Below are positions 34,110 to 42,723 of a DNA stretch of 64,000 bases, in pieces; the stretch's first letter is position 1; every line of letters starts with the position of its first letter. The translations under genes were made by a program, and so were the position numbers. The DNA comes from Deltaproteobacteria bacterium (lineage in GTDB: Bacteria > Desulfobacterota > Syntrophorhabdia > Syntrophorhabdales > Syntrophorhabdaceae), in the NCBI GenBank assembly GCA_022711595.1, contig JAKLET010000002.1:124001-188000 (forward strand). Direction: 5' to 3'. Under the pieces are notes generated by a model. The model ran no database searches. It was not told the DNA's origin and saw only the letters and a list, made by a program, of their open reading frames with translations.

Positions 34110-34293
34110 AAAAACACAGTTTGAACAGCCTGAATGCTTGAGCCGCTTGAATGTTGGAGACAAAAAAATCGTCAAACCGGTGTTCACCGAAATGACGATT
34201 TAAAGTTTAAATACGATTTTTTTATTTCCTTATCTTATCGCTCAAGCCCTCAAACGGTTCAAGCATTCAAGCGGCTCAAGCATTCAGGCCGTC
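34110..34293. repeat. Long palindromic repeat locus R9 at a convergent junction
   Basis: A perfect 25-bp inverted repeat (34129-34153 and 34264-34288), made of 9-nt words like GCTTGAGCC and GCTTGAATG, encloses a second 9-bp inverted repeat (34166-34174 and 34193-34201, AAATCGTCA) and ends in T-runs. It separates tRNA-Cys from the convergent minus-strand gene. Confidence 0.8.
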
Positions 34294-34294
34294 T

Positions 34295-34759
34295 TTAATC
34301 CAGTATGAAATCCCAGGCGGTTTCATTGATCCAGATGCTGTAATAACCTCTTCCGAGGAGTCCTTTGGGCTTGACGGTGTAAAGGTCTTTTCCCTGGGGC
34401 TTTATATCAAAATCTACGTTCTTGCCGAATGCAAAGCGTGGTTTACCCACTGCTGAGGGCTGCATGAACAGCATTGGATTCAAGGTAAGGACGCTCAGGT
34501 CATACTTGCCGTAAAGAACGAAGTACTGGAAATCTTTCAGAAAATAATGGGTAGGATTGTTCGATTCCACGAAGATGGCATTGCCCTCGTCAAAGACGAT
34601 GTTCGGCAAAAGCCTGATAAGGCCCTTGCTTGTTTTTATATAGGCTCCGGGTTCCTTGGGGGTGGTTATTTTTTCATTTTTTGCGTGAAGTGTCAGCGAA
34701 AAGGCCCCCATAAGAATACAGCACAGTGCTGCAACCATCAATACTTTTACTGTTTTCAT
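34295..34759 (-). CDS. Secreted protein of unknown function
   Basis: 154 residues from ATG 34759, which has GGAG six bases upstream; a longer frame starts at 34783. A signal peptide spans residues 1-25 (MVAALCCILMGAFSLTLHAK). The mature part has no recognised domain: PGAYIKTSKGLIRLLPNIVF, LKDFQYFVLYGKYD, then a C-terminal YYSIWINETAWDFIL typical of a beta-rich periplasmic protein. It starts 42 bases after the YjbQ gene stop on the same strand. No function is assigned. Confidence 0.75.
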   Translation of the reverse strand: MKTVKVLMVAALCCILMGAFSLTLHAKNEKITTPKEPGAYIKTSKGLIRLLPNIVFDEGNAIFVESNNPTHYFLKDFQYFVLYGKYDLSVLTLNPMLFMQPSAVGKPRFAFGKNVDFDIKPQGKDLYTVKPKGLLGRGYYSIWINETAWDFILD

Positions 34760-34801
34760 AGCAGTCTCCATTTTTTGTTTCATTCACCAGCCCTGGGATG
34801 T

Positions 34802-35185
34802 TCACAGGAGGCTGATAATTACCTTTCTTTCCCTCGGTCCGTCGAATTCCATCAGGAAGATGCCCTGCCACGTTCCGAGACGCGGAGAATCCCCGGAAAA
34901 GGGAACGGTAACGGATGCTCCTACCAGGACCGATTTGATGTGGGCGTCTGAATTCCCCTCGACGTGGCGGTAGTGGTGTGTGGAGGGCACCAGCCGCTCC
35001 AATGCCTCGATGATATCGCGCATAACGTCGGGATCGCCATCCTCGTTGATCGTGACGGCACACGTGGTGTGCGGGGTATATACGTGGAGGAGCTTGCCTG
35101 TTCGTCCTTTTATTGCGCCGACGACTTGGTCGGTGATGTTCACCGCCTCAATCCTTTTAGATGTTCTCACATGCAGTTCGGTCAT
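34802..35185 (-). CDS. yjbQ: YjbQ family (UPF0047) protein
   Basis: 127 residues, full length for the family. The signature HTTCAVTINEDGDPDVMRDI and the closing HVEGNSDAHIKSVLVGASVTVPF...GTWQGIFLMEFDGPR are unmistakable. Escherichia coli YjbQ has weak thiamine-phosphate synthase activity, but its main role is unsettled. It lies nine bases after the IscU-like gene on the same strand, so the two are likely co-translated. Confidence 0.93.
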   Translation of the reverse strand: MTELHVRTSKRIEAVNITDQVVGAIKGRTGKLLHVYTPHTTCAVTINEDGDPDVMRDIIEALERLVPSTHHYRHVEGNSDAHIKSVLVGASVTVPFSGDSPRLGTWQGIFLMEFDGPRERKVIISLL

Positions 35186-35194
35186 GAAACGCCG

Positions 35195-35578
35195 CTACTT
35201 CCCCTGTTTTTTTCTATAGTCTTCTATGGCTGCCCGCAGGGCGTCCTCGGCCATGACCGAACAGTGATGTTTCGCGGGGGGAAGCCCTCCGAGGTGCTCG
35301 GTCACGGTCTCATTGGTCAGCTTCATGGCCTCATCGAGGGTCTTTCCCTTGATGAGCTCGGTTGTCATACTGCTCGAAGCGATGGCAGCTGCGCAGCCGA
35401 AGGTCTTGAACTTCACATCGACGATGCGGTCGCCCTCTATCTTGAGATAGAGCTTTGTGACATCGCCGCAGGTAGGATTACCTACCTCGGCCACGCCGTC
35501 TGCTTCTTCTATTTCACCCATGTTGCGGGGGTTCTCGAAATGGTCTATTACTGTGTCGCTATATGGGCCCTGTGGCAT
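35195..35578 (-). CDS. Iron-sulfur cluster scaffold protein (IscU/NifU N-terminal type)
   Basis: 127 residues with the three cluster-ligand cysteines of the IscU family: NPTCGDV, TFGCAAAIASSS and KHHCSVMAEDAL, plus the ligand-region Asp in the first motif. It assembles 2Fe-2S/4Fe-4S clusters from cysteine-desulfurase sulfur. No iscS/nifS, hscA or regulator is adjacent; the neighbour is yjbQ. The 138-base gap upstream is shared divergently with the aminotransferase gene. Confidence 0.93.
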   Translation of the reverse strand: MPQGPYSDTVIDHFENPRNMGEIEEADGVAEVGNPTCGDVTKLYLKIEGDRIVDVKFKTFGCAAAIASSSMTTELIKGKTLDEAMKLTNETVTEHLGGLPPAKHHCSVMAEDALRAAIEDYRKKQGK

Positions 35579-35716
35579 ACTTGACCTCCTGCCGTCTTTT
35601 ACATTGAACTATAGCAGAAATATAGCACAAAAGGCCTGTATTTTGTAATATCATTTTCCTTGACGTTTTTAAGGCTAATCTGTTAGAAAGTAACATTAAA
35701 ATTTAGGAGGTTAACA

Positions 35717-36856
35717 ATGCAGAAACGGTACTTGCTCGCACCGGGTCCCACCCAGATTCCACCCGAAGTGCTTTTAAAAATGGCTGAACCGATCATCCAT
35801 CACCGCAACCCCATGTTCGAAACAGTGGTGGAAGAGGTCCGGGAAAATCTGAAATATCTCTTCGGCACCAAGAACGAGGTGCTCATTTTCTCTTCATCGG
35901 GCACGGGCGCAATGGAAGGCGCAGTGACCAACATGCTTTCACCCGGCGACAAGGCCATCGTGGTGCGCAGCGGTAAATTCGGCGAACGCTGGGCCAATAT
36001 CTGCAAGGCATATGGTGTTGAGGCGATCAATATCGACCTCCCCTGGGGCGATGTGCTCGATCCCGGGGTGATCGAAAAAGCGCTCAAGGAAAACCCCGGC
36101 GTGAAGGCGGTCTATACGCAGGCCACTGAAACATCCACGGGGACCAGGTTTCCCACCAAGGAGATCGCGGCGATCGTAAAGAATTATCCCGACACCCTCA
36201 TGGTCGTGGACGGTATCACTGGTGTGGGAGTCTTTGCGCTGCCCATGGACGAATGGGGCATCGATATCCTTGTGGGCGGTTCCCAGAAAGCCCTCATGCT
36301 GCCGCCGGGTCTGGCATTCGCGGGTGTCAGCGACAAGGCGTGGGAATTCAACAAGAATTCGAAAATACCTAAATTCTATTTTAATTGGGCGAAAGAACTG
36401 GACAATCTGAAAAAGAACCAGACAAATTTCACCCCCGCCATATCCCTTATCATAGGACTTCGCGAATCTCTCAAGATGATAAAGGAAGAAGGGCTTGAGA
36501 ACGTCTACAAAAGAAGCGAGATCCTTGCGAATGCGACACGGGAAGGCGCCATGGCCCTGGGTCTCAAGATTTTCTCCAGGAACCCCTCTCCGGCGGTCAC
36601 GGCAATATATGCTCCGGAAGGCATTGACGGCCAGGCAATTTACAAGACCCTCTGGAAGAAATATGGTGTCACCGGCGCCGGCGGGCAGGACCAGCTCAAG
36701 GGCAAGATATTCAGGCTGGCAACCCTCGGTTATGCCGACAAATACGATGTTATAACAGCCGTAGCGGCCATTGAGTTCACGCTCAAGGACCTGGGGTACA
36801 AGTTCCAGATGGGCGCAGGGGTCGCAAAAGCGGTAGATTGCTTGAAAGACCTATAA
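35717..36856 (+). CDS. Class V aminotransferase (serine/alanine-glyoxylate type), probably for serine synthesis
   Basis: 379 residues. LLAPGPTQIPPEVLLKM, FSSSGTGAMEGA and the pyridoxal-phosphate lysine in GGSQKALMLPPG identify the alanine-glyoxylate/serine-pyruvate/phosphoserine-type aminotransferase group. The next gene, 19 bases on, is serA, which makes 3-phosphohydroxypyruvate, so phosphoserine aminotransferase activity is the likely role, as seen for such enzymes in methanogens and clostridia; classical SerC is a different subgroup. TTAGGAGG precedes ATG 35717. A TTGACG at about 35662 may mark the promoter. Confidence 0.88.
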   Translation: MQKRYLLAPGPTQIPPEVLLKMAEPIIHHRNPMFETVVEEVRENLKYLFGTKNEVLIFSSSGTGAMEGAVTNMLSPGDKAIVVRSGKFGERWANICKAYGVEAINIDLPWGDVLDPGVIEKALKENPGVKAVYTQATETSTGTRFPTKEIAAIVKNYPDTLMVVDGITGVGVFALPMDEWGIDILVGGSQKALMLPPGLAFAGVSDKAWEFNKNSKIPKFYFNWAKELDNLKKNQTNFTPAISLIIGLRESLKMIKEEGLENVYKRSEILANATREGAMALGLKIFSRNPSPAVTAIYAPEGIDGQAIYKTLWKKYGVTGAGGQDQLKGKIFRLATLGYADKYDVITAVAAIEFTLKDLGYKFQMGAGVAKAVDCLKDL

Positions 36857-36875
36857 TAATGTTTGGGGGTACAAG

Positions 36876-38471
36876 GTGAAGGCAGAAAAGATCAAAGTGC
36901 TCATTGCAGATCAGTTGTCTGACAAGGCAATAGAAATATTGAAATCGAACAAGCTTGCAGTGGATATAAAAACAGGCCTCAAGGCTGAAGACCTGGAGGC
37001 CATTATCGGCGATTATGACGCCCTTGTCGTCCGCAGCGCCACGAAGGCGACAAAGGGCATCATAGAGAAGGCCGACAAGCTGAGAATAATCGGCAGGGCC
37101 GGTATCGGCGTAGACAATGTCGATGTTGCGACGGCAACGGAGAAAGGCGTCATCGTTATGAACACACCGCAGGGCAACGCCCTTGCGGCAGCCGAGCACT
37201 CCATCGCCCTCATGTTTGCGGCGGCAAGGAACGTGGCCGAGGCTGACAGGACCATGAAGGAAGGCAAGTGGGAAAAGAAGGCCCTCATGGGCACCGAGAT
37301 TTTTGAAAAGACCCTCGGCGTCATCGGTATCGGCAACATCGGTATCCTCGTGGCCGAAAAGGCCCTTGCCCTTGGCATGCGGGTCATCGCGTATGACCTC
37401 TATGTTTCGCAGGAGTTTGCTGAAAGCAAAGGCATCAAGCTCGTGGATTTTAACACGTTGCTCAAGGAAAGCGATTTCATCGCTGTTCACGTACCCCTGG
37501 TAAAAGAAACGAGAAACCTTCTCAACAAAGAGACCCTGGCGAAAACGAAAAAAGGCGTCATCATCGTCAACGTGGCACGCGGGCCAATAGTGAACGAAAA
37601 AGACCTGCTGGCAGCCCTCGAAAGCGGCCAGGTTGCCAAGGCGGGCCTCGATGTCTTCGATGAGGAGCCGACACCAAAGGATAACCCGCTGGTCCTTTCC
37701 ACGAAGACCGTCTGTACACCCCACTTGGGAGCGTCTACAAAAGAGGCCCAGGACAAGGTGGCCATCGACATAGCGAACCAGATCGTTGATTATTTCAAGA
37801 ACGGTGTCATCAAGAACAGCGTGAACGCCCCCTCTGTTTCTCTCGAAGTGGCGAAGCAGATCGCGCCGTACCTCACGCTCGCGGAGAATCTGGGGAAGAT
37901 CGTATCGGGCATTACTGATTTCCCAATTGAAGAGATCCTTGTCAACTATATGGGGGACATCTCGAAGATGGATACAAAGGTCTTGTCCCAGGGGATCATC
38001 AAGAACGTTCTTATTGCCCAGGTTGAGGGCGTGAACTATGTCAACGCACCGCTTGTGGCAAAGAGCCGGGGCATCAAGATAGTGGAATCAAAATCGGCGG
38101 AACACCCCGATTTCACATCACTTCTCTCCATTACCGTCAAGGCCGGGAAAAAACAGAATACCATTGAGGGAACGCTTCTTGGGAAAAAGGAACCCAGGCT
38201 TATAAAGGTCAACAATATATATGTCGAGGCGGACCTTTCCGGGCATACCCTGTTTATTTACAATAATGATAAGCCCGGCGTAATTGCCAGTATCTCCAAT
38301 ATTCTTTACAAAAAGGCGATCAATATAGGCGGCATGCATTTCGGGCGCGAGACCGAAGGAGGCCTTGCGGTATCCCTCCTGGATCTCGACAAGACAGTGG
38401 ATGACAGCGTGATAAAGGAAATAGAATCACTTCCCAATATCATTTCTGCCAAGCTGATCGACCTCCAGTAG
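36876..38471 (+). CDS. serA: D-3-phosphoglycerate dehydrogenase
   Basis: 531 residues, the long form. Substrate/NAD domain: catalytic VVRSATKATK and Arg in VNVARGPIVN, NAD motif GIGNIG, Glu in LDVFDEEP and His in CTPHLGAST. An intervening ASB-type domain (about 320-450) and a C-terminal ACT domain (LFIYNNDKPGVIASISNIL) follow, implying feedback by serine. It starts with GTG 36876 after GGGGGT. It oxidises 3-phosphoglycerate, the first step of serine synthesis, and is coupled with the upstream aminotransferase. Confidence 0.96.
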   Translation: MKAEKIKVLIADQLSDKAIEILKSNKLAVDIKTGLKAEDLEAIIGDYDALVVRSATKATKGIIEKADKLRIIGRAGIGVDNVDVATATEKGVIVMNTPQGNALAAAEHSIALMFAAARNVAEADRTMKEGKWEKKALMGTEIFEKTLGVIGIGNIGILVAEKALALGMRVIAYDLYVSQEFAESKGIKLVDFNTLLKESDFIAVHVPLVKETRNLLNKETLAKTKKGVIIVNVARGPIVNEKDLLAALESGQVAKAGLDVFDEEPTPKDNPLVLSTKTVCTPHLGASTKEAQDKVAIDIANQIVDYFKNGVIKNSVNAPSVSLEVAKQIAPYLTLAENLGKIVSGITDFPIEEILVNYMGDISKMDTKVLSQGIIKNVLIAQVEGVNYVNAPLVAKSRGIKIVESKSAEHPDFTSLLSITVKAGKKQNTIEGTLLGKKEPRLIKVNNIYVEADLSGHTLFIYNNDKPGVIASISNILYKKAINIGGMHFGRETEGGLAVSLLDLDKTVDDSVIKEIESLPNIISAKLIDLQ

Positions 38472-38493
38472 ACAAGGATTATTTGCCAGCGAC

Positions 38494-38528
38494 AGGGTAG
38501 ACAGGTTTTCGCCTGTCTACCCTTTTTA
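38494..38528 (+). terminator. Strong rho-independent terminator after serA
   Basis: AGGGTAGACAGG pairs perfectly over 12 bp with CCTGTCTACCCT around the loop TTTTCG, followed by five Ts. Confidence 0.92.
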
Positions 38529-38538
38529 AACGGTATGT

Positions 38539-39192
38539 ATGACCATGATCAGCGCGGCCATATTTGATTTTGACGGTACCCTGACACCTCTTACACTTGA
38601 TTTTGCGTATTTGCGCGTGAAGGTCGAAGAGCTTGCGCGGCAATACGTTGACGACGCGCTCATCGCCGCGCAAGCGCACCTTTACATCATTGAAACGATA
38701 CATGCCATAGGGGACGCACTGGGCCACAGGGGCCAGGAATTTCAGGAGAAGGCCTTTCGGCTGCTTTGCGATCTTGAGGTTAAGGCCGCCCGGGGCAAAG
38801 ACCTTTATCCCTGTGCGAGGGATGTTCTCACCCGGCTTAAAGCGGCTGGCATAGGTGTTGCCATAATAACCCGCACCTGTGCTGATGTCATAGAGACCGT
38901 ATTCCCGGACCTTTGGGACTACGTCGATGTGGTGGTGACGCGTGACGATACGCGGCATGTGAAGCCTGATCCGGAGCATGTCCATATGGCCCTCACCCGG
39001 CTCGGTGTGGCACCCGCTCAGGCGGTCCTTGCGGGCGATCACCCGACAGATATCGAAGCAGGGAAGGCTTCCGGTACCATAACGGCCGGCGTTCTCACGG
39101 GGAGGACACGCCGGGAGCAATTCACCGAGGCCGGAGCGGATTACGTGTTTGAGGATATAAGGGGGATCCTCGGGATAGTTTCAGCCGCTTGA
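38539..39192 (+). CDS. HAD-family phosphatase (phosphoglycolate-phosphatase-like)
   Basis: 217 residues, HAD subfamily IA. Motif I IFDFDGTLTPL with nucleophile Asp, helical cap (about 20-90), motif II IITRT, motif III KPDPEH and motif IV GDHPTDIEAGKASG. The substrate could be phosphoglycolate, a nucleotide or phosphoserine. Its position after the aminotransferase and serA invites a phosphoserine phosphatase guess, but a terminator separates it from serA and the fold is not classical SerB. ATG 38539 has no clear ribosome site. Confidence 0.82.
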   Translation: MTMISAAIFDFDGTLTPLTLDFAYLRVKVEELARQYVDDALIAAQAHLYIIETIHAIGDALGHRGQEFQEKAFRLLCDLEVKAARGKDLYPCARDVLTRLKAAGIGVAIITRTCADVIETVFPDLWDYVDVVVTRDDTRHVKPDPEHVHMALTRLGVAPAQAVLAGDHPTDIEAGKASGTITAGVLTGRTRREQFTEAGADYVFEDIRGILGIVSAA

Positions 39193-39316
39193 GCCGTTTC
39201 AACCGCTTGAACGCCATAGGTAAAAAGATCACCTGCAATGTAACGCCTGAACCTTTTCTGTTTCTTGTTTTTCAACGTTCAAGCTGTTCAAGCTGTTCAA
39301 GCTGTTTTTTCTGTAG
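39178..39316. repeat. Intergenic palindromic repeat locus R10
   Basis: Left words GCCGCTTGAGCC, TTTCAACCGCTTGAACG; right arm has three exact tandem TTCAAGCTG units (39278-39304) followed by six Ts. The left arm begins inside the last codons of the HAD gene. Confidence 0.75.
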
Positions 39317-39431
39317 ACTTATTCCCGAAAACTACGTAAAATCATAACCGTTACGCGGGAATTGGTACTGGATGTCAAAACCCATTCAAGGTTTCTTCGG
39401 GTACGCCCGGATCGAACCTGGGGAATTAAGT

Positions 39432-40166
39432 ATGATCACCTTTACAGAGGTCAACAAGTGGTTCAAGGAACTCCATGTGCTGAAGGACATCAACCTTCAC
39501 GTCAACCAGGGCGAAGTGGTCGTGGTCTGCGGCCCCTCCGGTTCCGGCAAGTCGACGCTCATCAGGACCATAAACAAGCTTGAGCCTATCAACAGCGGGA
39601 CCCTTATCGTGGACGGGATGGACCTTTCAGATAAGAAAGCCGATATCAACAGGCTAAGGGCGGAGATCGGCATGGTCTTTCAACAGTTCAATCTTTACCC
39701 CCACCTCTCGGTTCTGAAAAATATCACCCTCGCTCCTATCAAGATCCGAAAACTGAGCAAAAAGGATGCAGAAAGTGATGCCATGGCGCTTCTCGAAAGG
39801 GTGGGCCTTACCGAAAAACGCGGGGCCTATCCGACACAGCTCTCCGGAGGGCAGCAGCAGCGTGTTGCGATCGCCCGGGCCCTTGCCATGAAACCGCGCA
39901 TCATGCTTTTTGATGAACCGACATCCGCACTTGATCCCGAGATGATCGGAGAGGTGCTTTACGTCATGAAAGACCTTGCGCAATCGGGCATGACCATGAT
40001 GGTCGTTACCCATGAGATGGGTTTCGCAAGCGAGGTGTCGGACCGGGTGATTTTCATGGACGAAGGAGAGATACTCGAAGAGGCCCACCCGAAGGATTTT
40101 TTCAAGAACCCGAAACACGAAAGAGCGCAGCAGTTCCTGAAGGAAGTGCTGTCGCCCATGCATTGA
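39432..40166 (+). CDS. Polar amino-acid ABC transporter ATP-binding protein
   Basis: 244 residues from ATG 39432; the frame is open further up, but family length and GGGGAAT upstream support this start. Walker A GPSGSGKS, signature [16 protein letters not shown], Walker [15 protein letters not shown]-loop VVTHEMGF. It belongs to the GlnQ/GltL/HisP group powering uptake of polar amino acids. The next three genes encode the binding protein and two permeases, an order (ATPase first) unlike E. coli gltIJKL. Confidence 0.95.
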   Translation: MITFTEVNKWFKELHVLKDINLHVNQGEVVVVCGPSGSGKSTLIRTINKLEPINSGTLIVDGMDLSDKKADINRLRAEIGMVFQQFNLYPHLSVLKNITLAPIKIRKLSKKDAESDAMALLERVGLTEKRGAYPTQLSGGQQQRVAIARALAMKPRIMLFDEPTSALDPEMIGEVLYVMKDLAQSGMTMMVVTHEMGFASEVSDRVIFMDEGEILEEAHPKDFFKNPKHERAQQFLKEVLSPMH

Positions 40167-40186
40167 TACTTTAAAGGAGGAGCATT

Positions 40187-41002
40187 ATGAAGAGAGCAGT
40201 CGTATTGATGGCGGCATTCTGTTTTATTGTTGCCATGGGGGGCATTGCCTTTGCGGCCGATACTCTTGAGACGGCCAAGAAGAAAGGCGTCCTCGTAGCA
40301 GGGGTCAAGGATTCCACGCCGGGATTTGGTTATGTCGATGAGAAGACCCGCGAGATCGTTGGTTATGATGTGGATTTTGTGAAGGCCATAGCAAAAAAGC
40401 TTGGCGTCAAGCTTGAACTCAAACCTGTCACATCAGCAAGCCGTATGCCGCAGCTCGTTGAAGGCAATATTGACATAATCGCCGCCACCATGACAAAGAC
40501 GGCGGAGAGGGCAAAACAGATCGATTTCAGCAACACATACTTTTTCACTGGGCAGAAATTTATCGTCAAAAAGGGTACGGTCAGGTCTCTTGCTGATCTC
40601 GACGGCAAAAGGATAGGAACGGCAAAGGGATCGACATCGGAGCAGAACGCCAAGAAGGCTCTGCCCAAGGCGACGATACTTTCCTTTGATGACTACCCGC
40701 AGGCCCTTCTTGCGCTCCAGCAGGGGAAGGTGTTTGCCGTAACGACGGACGAATCTATTCTCGCCAATCTGCTCGGCAAGGCGCCCAACAAAGAACAGTA
40801 CGAGATCCCCGACATTCAGATTTCCGATGAGCCTTACGGCCTTGGCATGCGCAAGGGAGACAAGAACTTTGTCGCCTTCGTGAACAAGACACTGCTTGAA
40901 ATGGAAAAAAGCGGCGAGGCCAAGAGGATATTCGATAAATGGTTTGGGCCCAATTCTCAGACACCGCTCAAGAGAAATTTCAAGATTACGGCCGATAAAT
41001 AG
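40187..41002 (+). CDS. Polar amino-acid ABC transporter periplasmic binding protein
   Basis: 271 residues, signal peptide 1-24 (cleavage after GGIAFA). SBP family 3: GVLVAGVKDSTPGFGYVDEK, VGYDVDFVKAIAKKLGVKLEL, RMPQLVEGNIDIIAATMTKT, IGTAKGSTSEQN, and the C-terminal KWFGPNSQTPLKR. The ligand Arg-containing segment and the two-permease context suit glutamate/aspartate, but glutamine or others remain possible. AAAGGAGGAG precedes ATG 40187. Confidence 0.93.
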   Translation: MKRAVVLMAAFCFIVAMGGIAFAADTLETAKKKGVLVAGVKDSTPGFGYVDEKTREIVGYDVDFVKAIAKKLGVKLELKPVTSASRMPQLVEGNIDIIAATMTKTAERAKQIDFSNTYFFTGQKFIVKKGTVRSLADLDGKRIGTAKGSTSEQNAKKALPKATILSFDDYPQALLALQQGKVFAVTTDESILANLLGKAPNKEQYEIPDIQISDEPYGLGMRKGDKNFVAFVNKTLLEMEKSGEAKRIFDKWFGPNSQTPLKRNFKITADK

Positions 41003-41011
41003 AGCATGGTC

Positions 41012-41046
41012 AATTCGGGGGCGGGCCATTTGGCCGCCCCCGAATT
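41012..41046 (+). promoter_or_regulatory. Stable intercistronic hairpin between binding-protein and permease genes
   Basis: AATTCGGGGGCGG and its complement CCGCCCCCGAATT form a near-perfect stem with a one-base bulge and an ATTT loop, without a proper T-tract. Such hairpins commonly protect the binding-protein mRNA and lower permease expression. Confidence 0.7.
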
Positions 41047-41100
41047 TATGCGGGAGGGCATTGCTCTTCATGCGCTCCGGTCTGAAAGAGGTCATGGGCA

Positions 41101-41808
41101 TTGTTTAAGTATCAATTCGATTGGTCGGTTGTTTTATCCGGTCAGTATGCCGAGTGGCTGCTCTCCGGCATCAAGGTAACCTTCCAGCTTTCAGTTGTTT
41201 CCATTATTTTCTCGTTTCTCCTCGGGCTGCTCATTGCCGTAATGCGTATGAGCAACGTCCGGCCTGTCCGATGGTTTGCACACGGTTATCTGGAATTCTT
41301 CCGTAACACACCGCTTCTTGTGCAGATCTTTTTCTGGTATTTTGGTTCTTACAAGATATTGCCCATGGTGATAAACGACTGGCTAAACAGGACGAACTTC
41401 GAGTTTGCCGCGGCCGTGATCGCCCTGACCATATACACCTCGGCCTTCATCGCCGAGGACATACGCTCCGGCGTGAGGTCCATCCCCAAGGAACAGATGG
41501 AGGCGGCACGGAGCAGCGGTTTTTCATATATACGGTCCATGCAGTATATCATCCTGCCGCAGGCAGTGAGGATCACCGTTCCGCCGCTGATCAACCAGTT
41601 TCTCAACCTGACGAAGAACTCCTCCCTTGCCATGACGATAGGGGTGATGGAACTGACCTACCAGGCGCGGCAGGTTGAGTCGTACACTTTCAAGGGTTTT
41701 GAAGCTTTTACGGCGGCGACGCTGGTCTATGTGGTCATATCGATGATCATCGCCGGCCTGATGACACTCTACAGCAGAAAAGTGTTGAATCCCATAAGGG
41801 CGAAGTGA
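41101..41808 (+). CDS. Polar amino-acid ABC transporter permease 1
   Basis: 235 residues with five membrane helices and the BPD-type cytoplasmic loop EQMEAARSSGFSYIRSMQYIILPQAVRITVPP. VYLEFFRNTPLLVQIFFWYF-like sequence GYLEFFRNTPLLVQIFFWYF is typical of GltJ/GlnP. The start is TTG 41101, since GAGG lies nine bases upstream and an alternative ATG at 41094 is out of frame. The second permease begins two bases after its stop. Confidence 0.92.
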   Translation: MFKYQFDWSVVLSGQYAEWLLSGIKVTFQLSVVSIIFSFLLGLLIAVMRMSNVRPVRWFAHGYLEFFRNTPLLVQIFFWYFGSYKILPMVINDWLNRTNFEFAAAVIALTIYTSAFIAEDIRSGVRSIPKEQMEAARSSGFSYIRSMQYIILPQAVRITVPPLINQFLNLTKNSSLAMTIGVMELTYQARQVESYTFKGFEAFTAATLVYVVISMIIAGLMTLYSRKVLNPIRAK

Positions 41809-41809
41809 T

Positions 41810-42505
41810 ATGGACGCAGGATTCGATTTTTCAGTCATCTGGAGGAACATAACCTATTTCTTTATAGGCCGTTTCCCTCACGGGGCACTCGGAGGTATAG
41901 CGCTCACCCTGTATCTCGCCGTAATTGCCTGCGTGCTTTCCTTTTTCGGCGGGCTCATCCTGGGGATGCTCAATATTTCCCATAACCGCGTGGTAAAGTA
42001 TGTCTCCCTTGCTGTTGTCAATATCATCCGGGGAATGCCCCTGTTGATGGTCATTTTTTGGATGTATTTCCTTTTGCCGGCTTTCATGGGAAAGACGGTA
42101 TCGGAGAGCTGGACCGTCATAATGGCCCTGACGCTTTTCACATCCGCCTATATGTCGCAAATAGTCAAAGCGGGTATTGACAGCATTCCGAGGGGACAGA
42201 CGGAAGCGGGCCTTTCCTCGGGCCTTTATCCCTGGCAGGTCATGGTCTATATAGTCCTGCCCCAGGGCTTGAGGAACATGATCCCATCCTTTGTAAACCA
42301 GTTCGTTTCCATGATCAAGGACACCTCGCTGGCCTTTATTGTCGGCGTGTCAGAGCTTACACACGTGGCGACACAGATCAACAACCGGACCATTATATAT
42401 CCCACGGAGATATTCTTCTTCATTGCCGTCATATATTTCATTATCTGCTACGCCTTCACAAGCCTTTCCCGCTGGCTTGAGAGGCGCCTTGCCTGGCGCA
42501 GATGA
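41810..42505 (+). CDS. Polar amino-acid ABC transporter permease 2
   Basis: 231 residues, same family as the previous gene (GltK-like): NIIRGMPLLMVIFWMYFLLP, the EAA-loop GQTEAGLSSGLYPWQVMVYIVLPQGLRNMIPSF and KDTSLAFIVGVSELTHVATQIN. It forms a heterodimeric channel with permease 1. It is the last gene of the four-gene operon; no obvious terminator follows within the next 200 bases. Confidence 0.92.
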   Translation: MDAGFDFSVIWRNITYFFIGRFPHGALGGIALTLYLAVIACVLSFFGGLILGMLNISHNRVVKYVSLAVVNIIRGMPLLMVIFWMYFLLPAFMGKTVSESWTVIMALTLFTSAYMSQIVKAGIDSIPRGQTEAGLSSGLYPWQVMVYIVLPQGLRNMIPSFVNQFVSMIKDTSLAFIVGVSELTHVATQINNRTIIYPTEIFFFIAVIYFIICYAFTSLSRWLERRLAWRR

Positions 42506-42723
42506 CCCTTCTGCTCCCGGTCTTTTCCCTTCCCTTTCAACTCATATCGGTCCGTGGTGAGCTAAGCAGGGTGAAAAGCCTTGCGAATAAAGACGCCCTC
42601 CTTATTGTTATCGGTGCCTGATACATAAAACCTGATGTCCTTTTTTAATAATTATTCATGGCAATTGGCCGGCGTCGGTGATATATTTGGACGACCGACC
42701 GTTACCAAGGAGGAAAGATAAAA

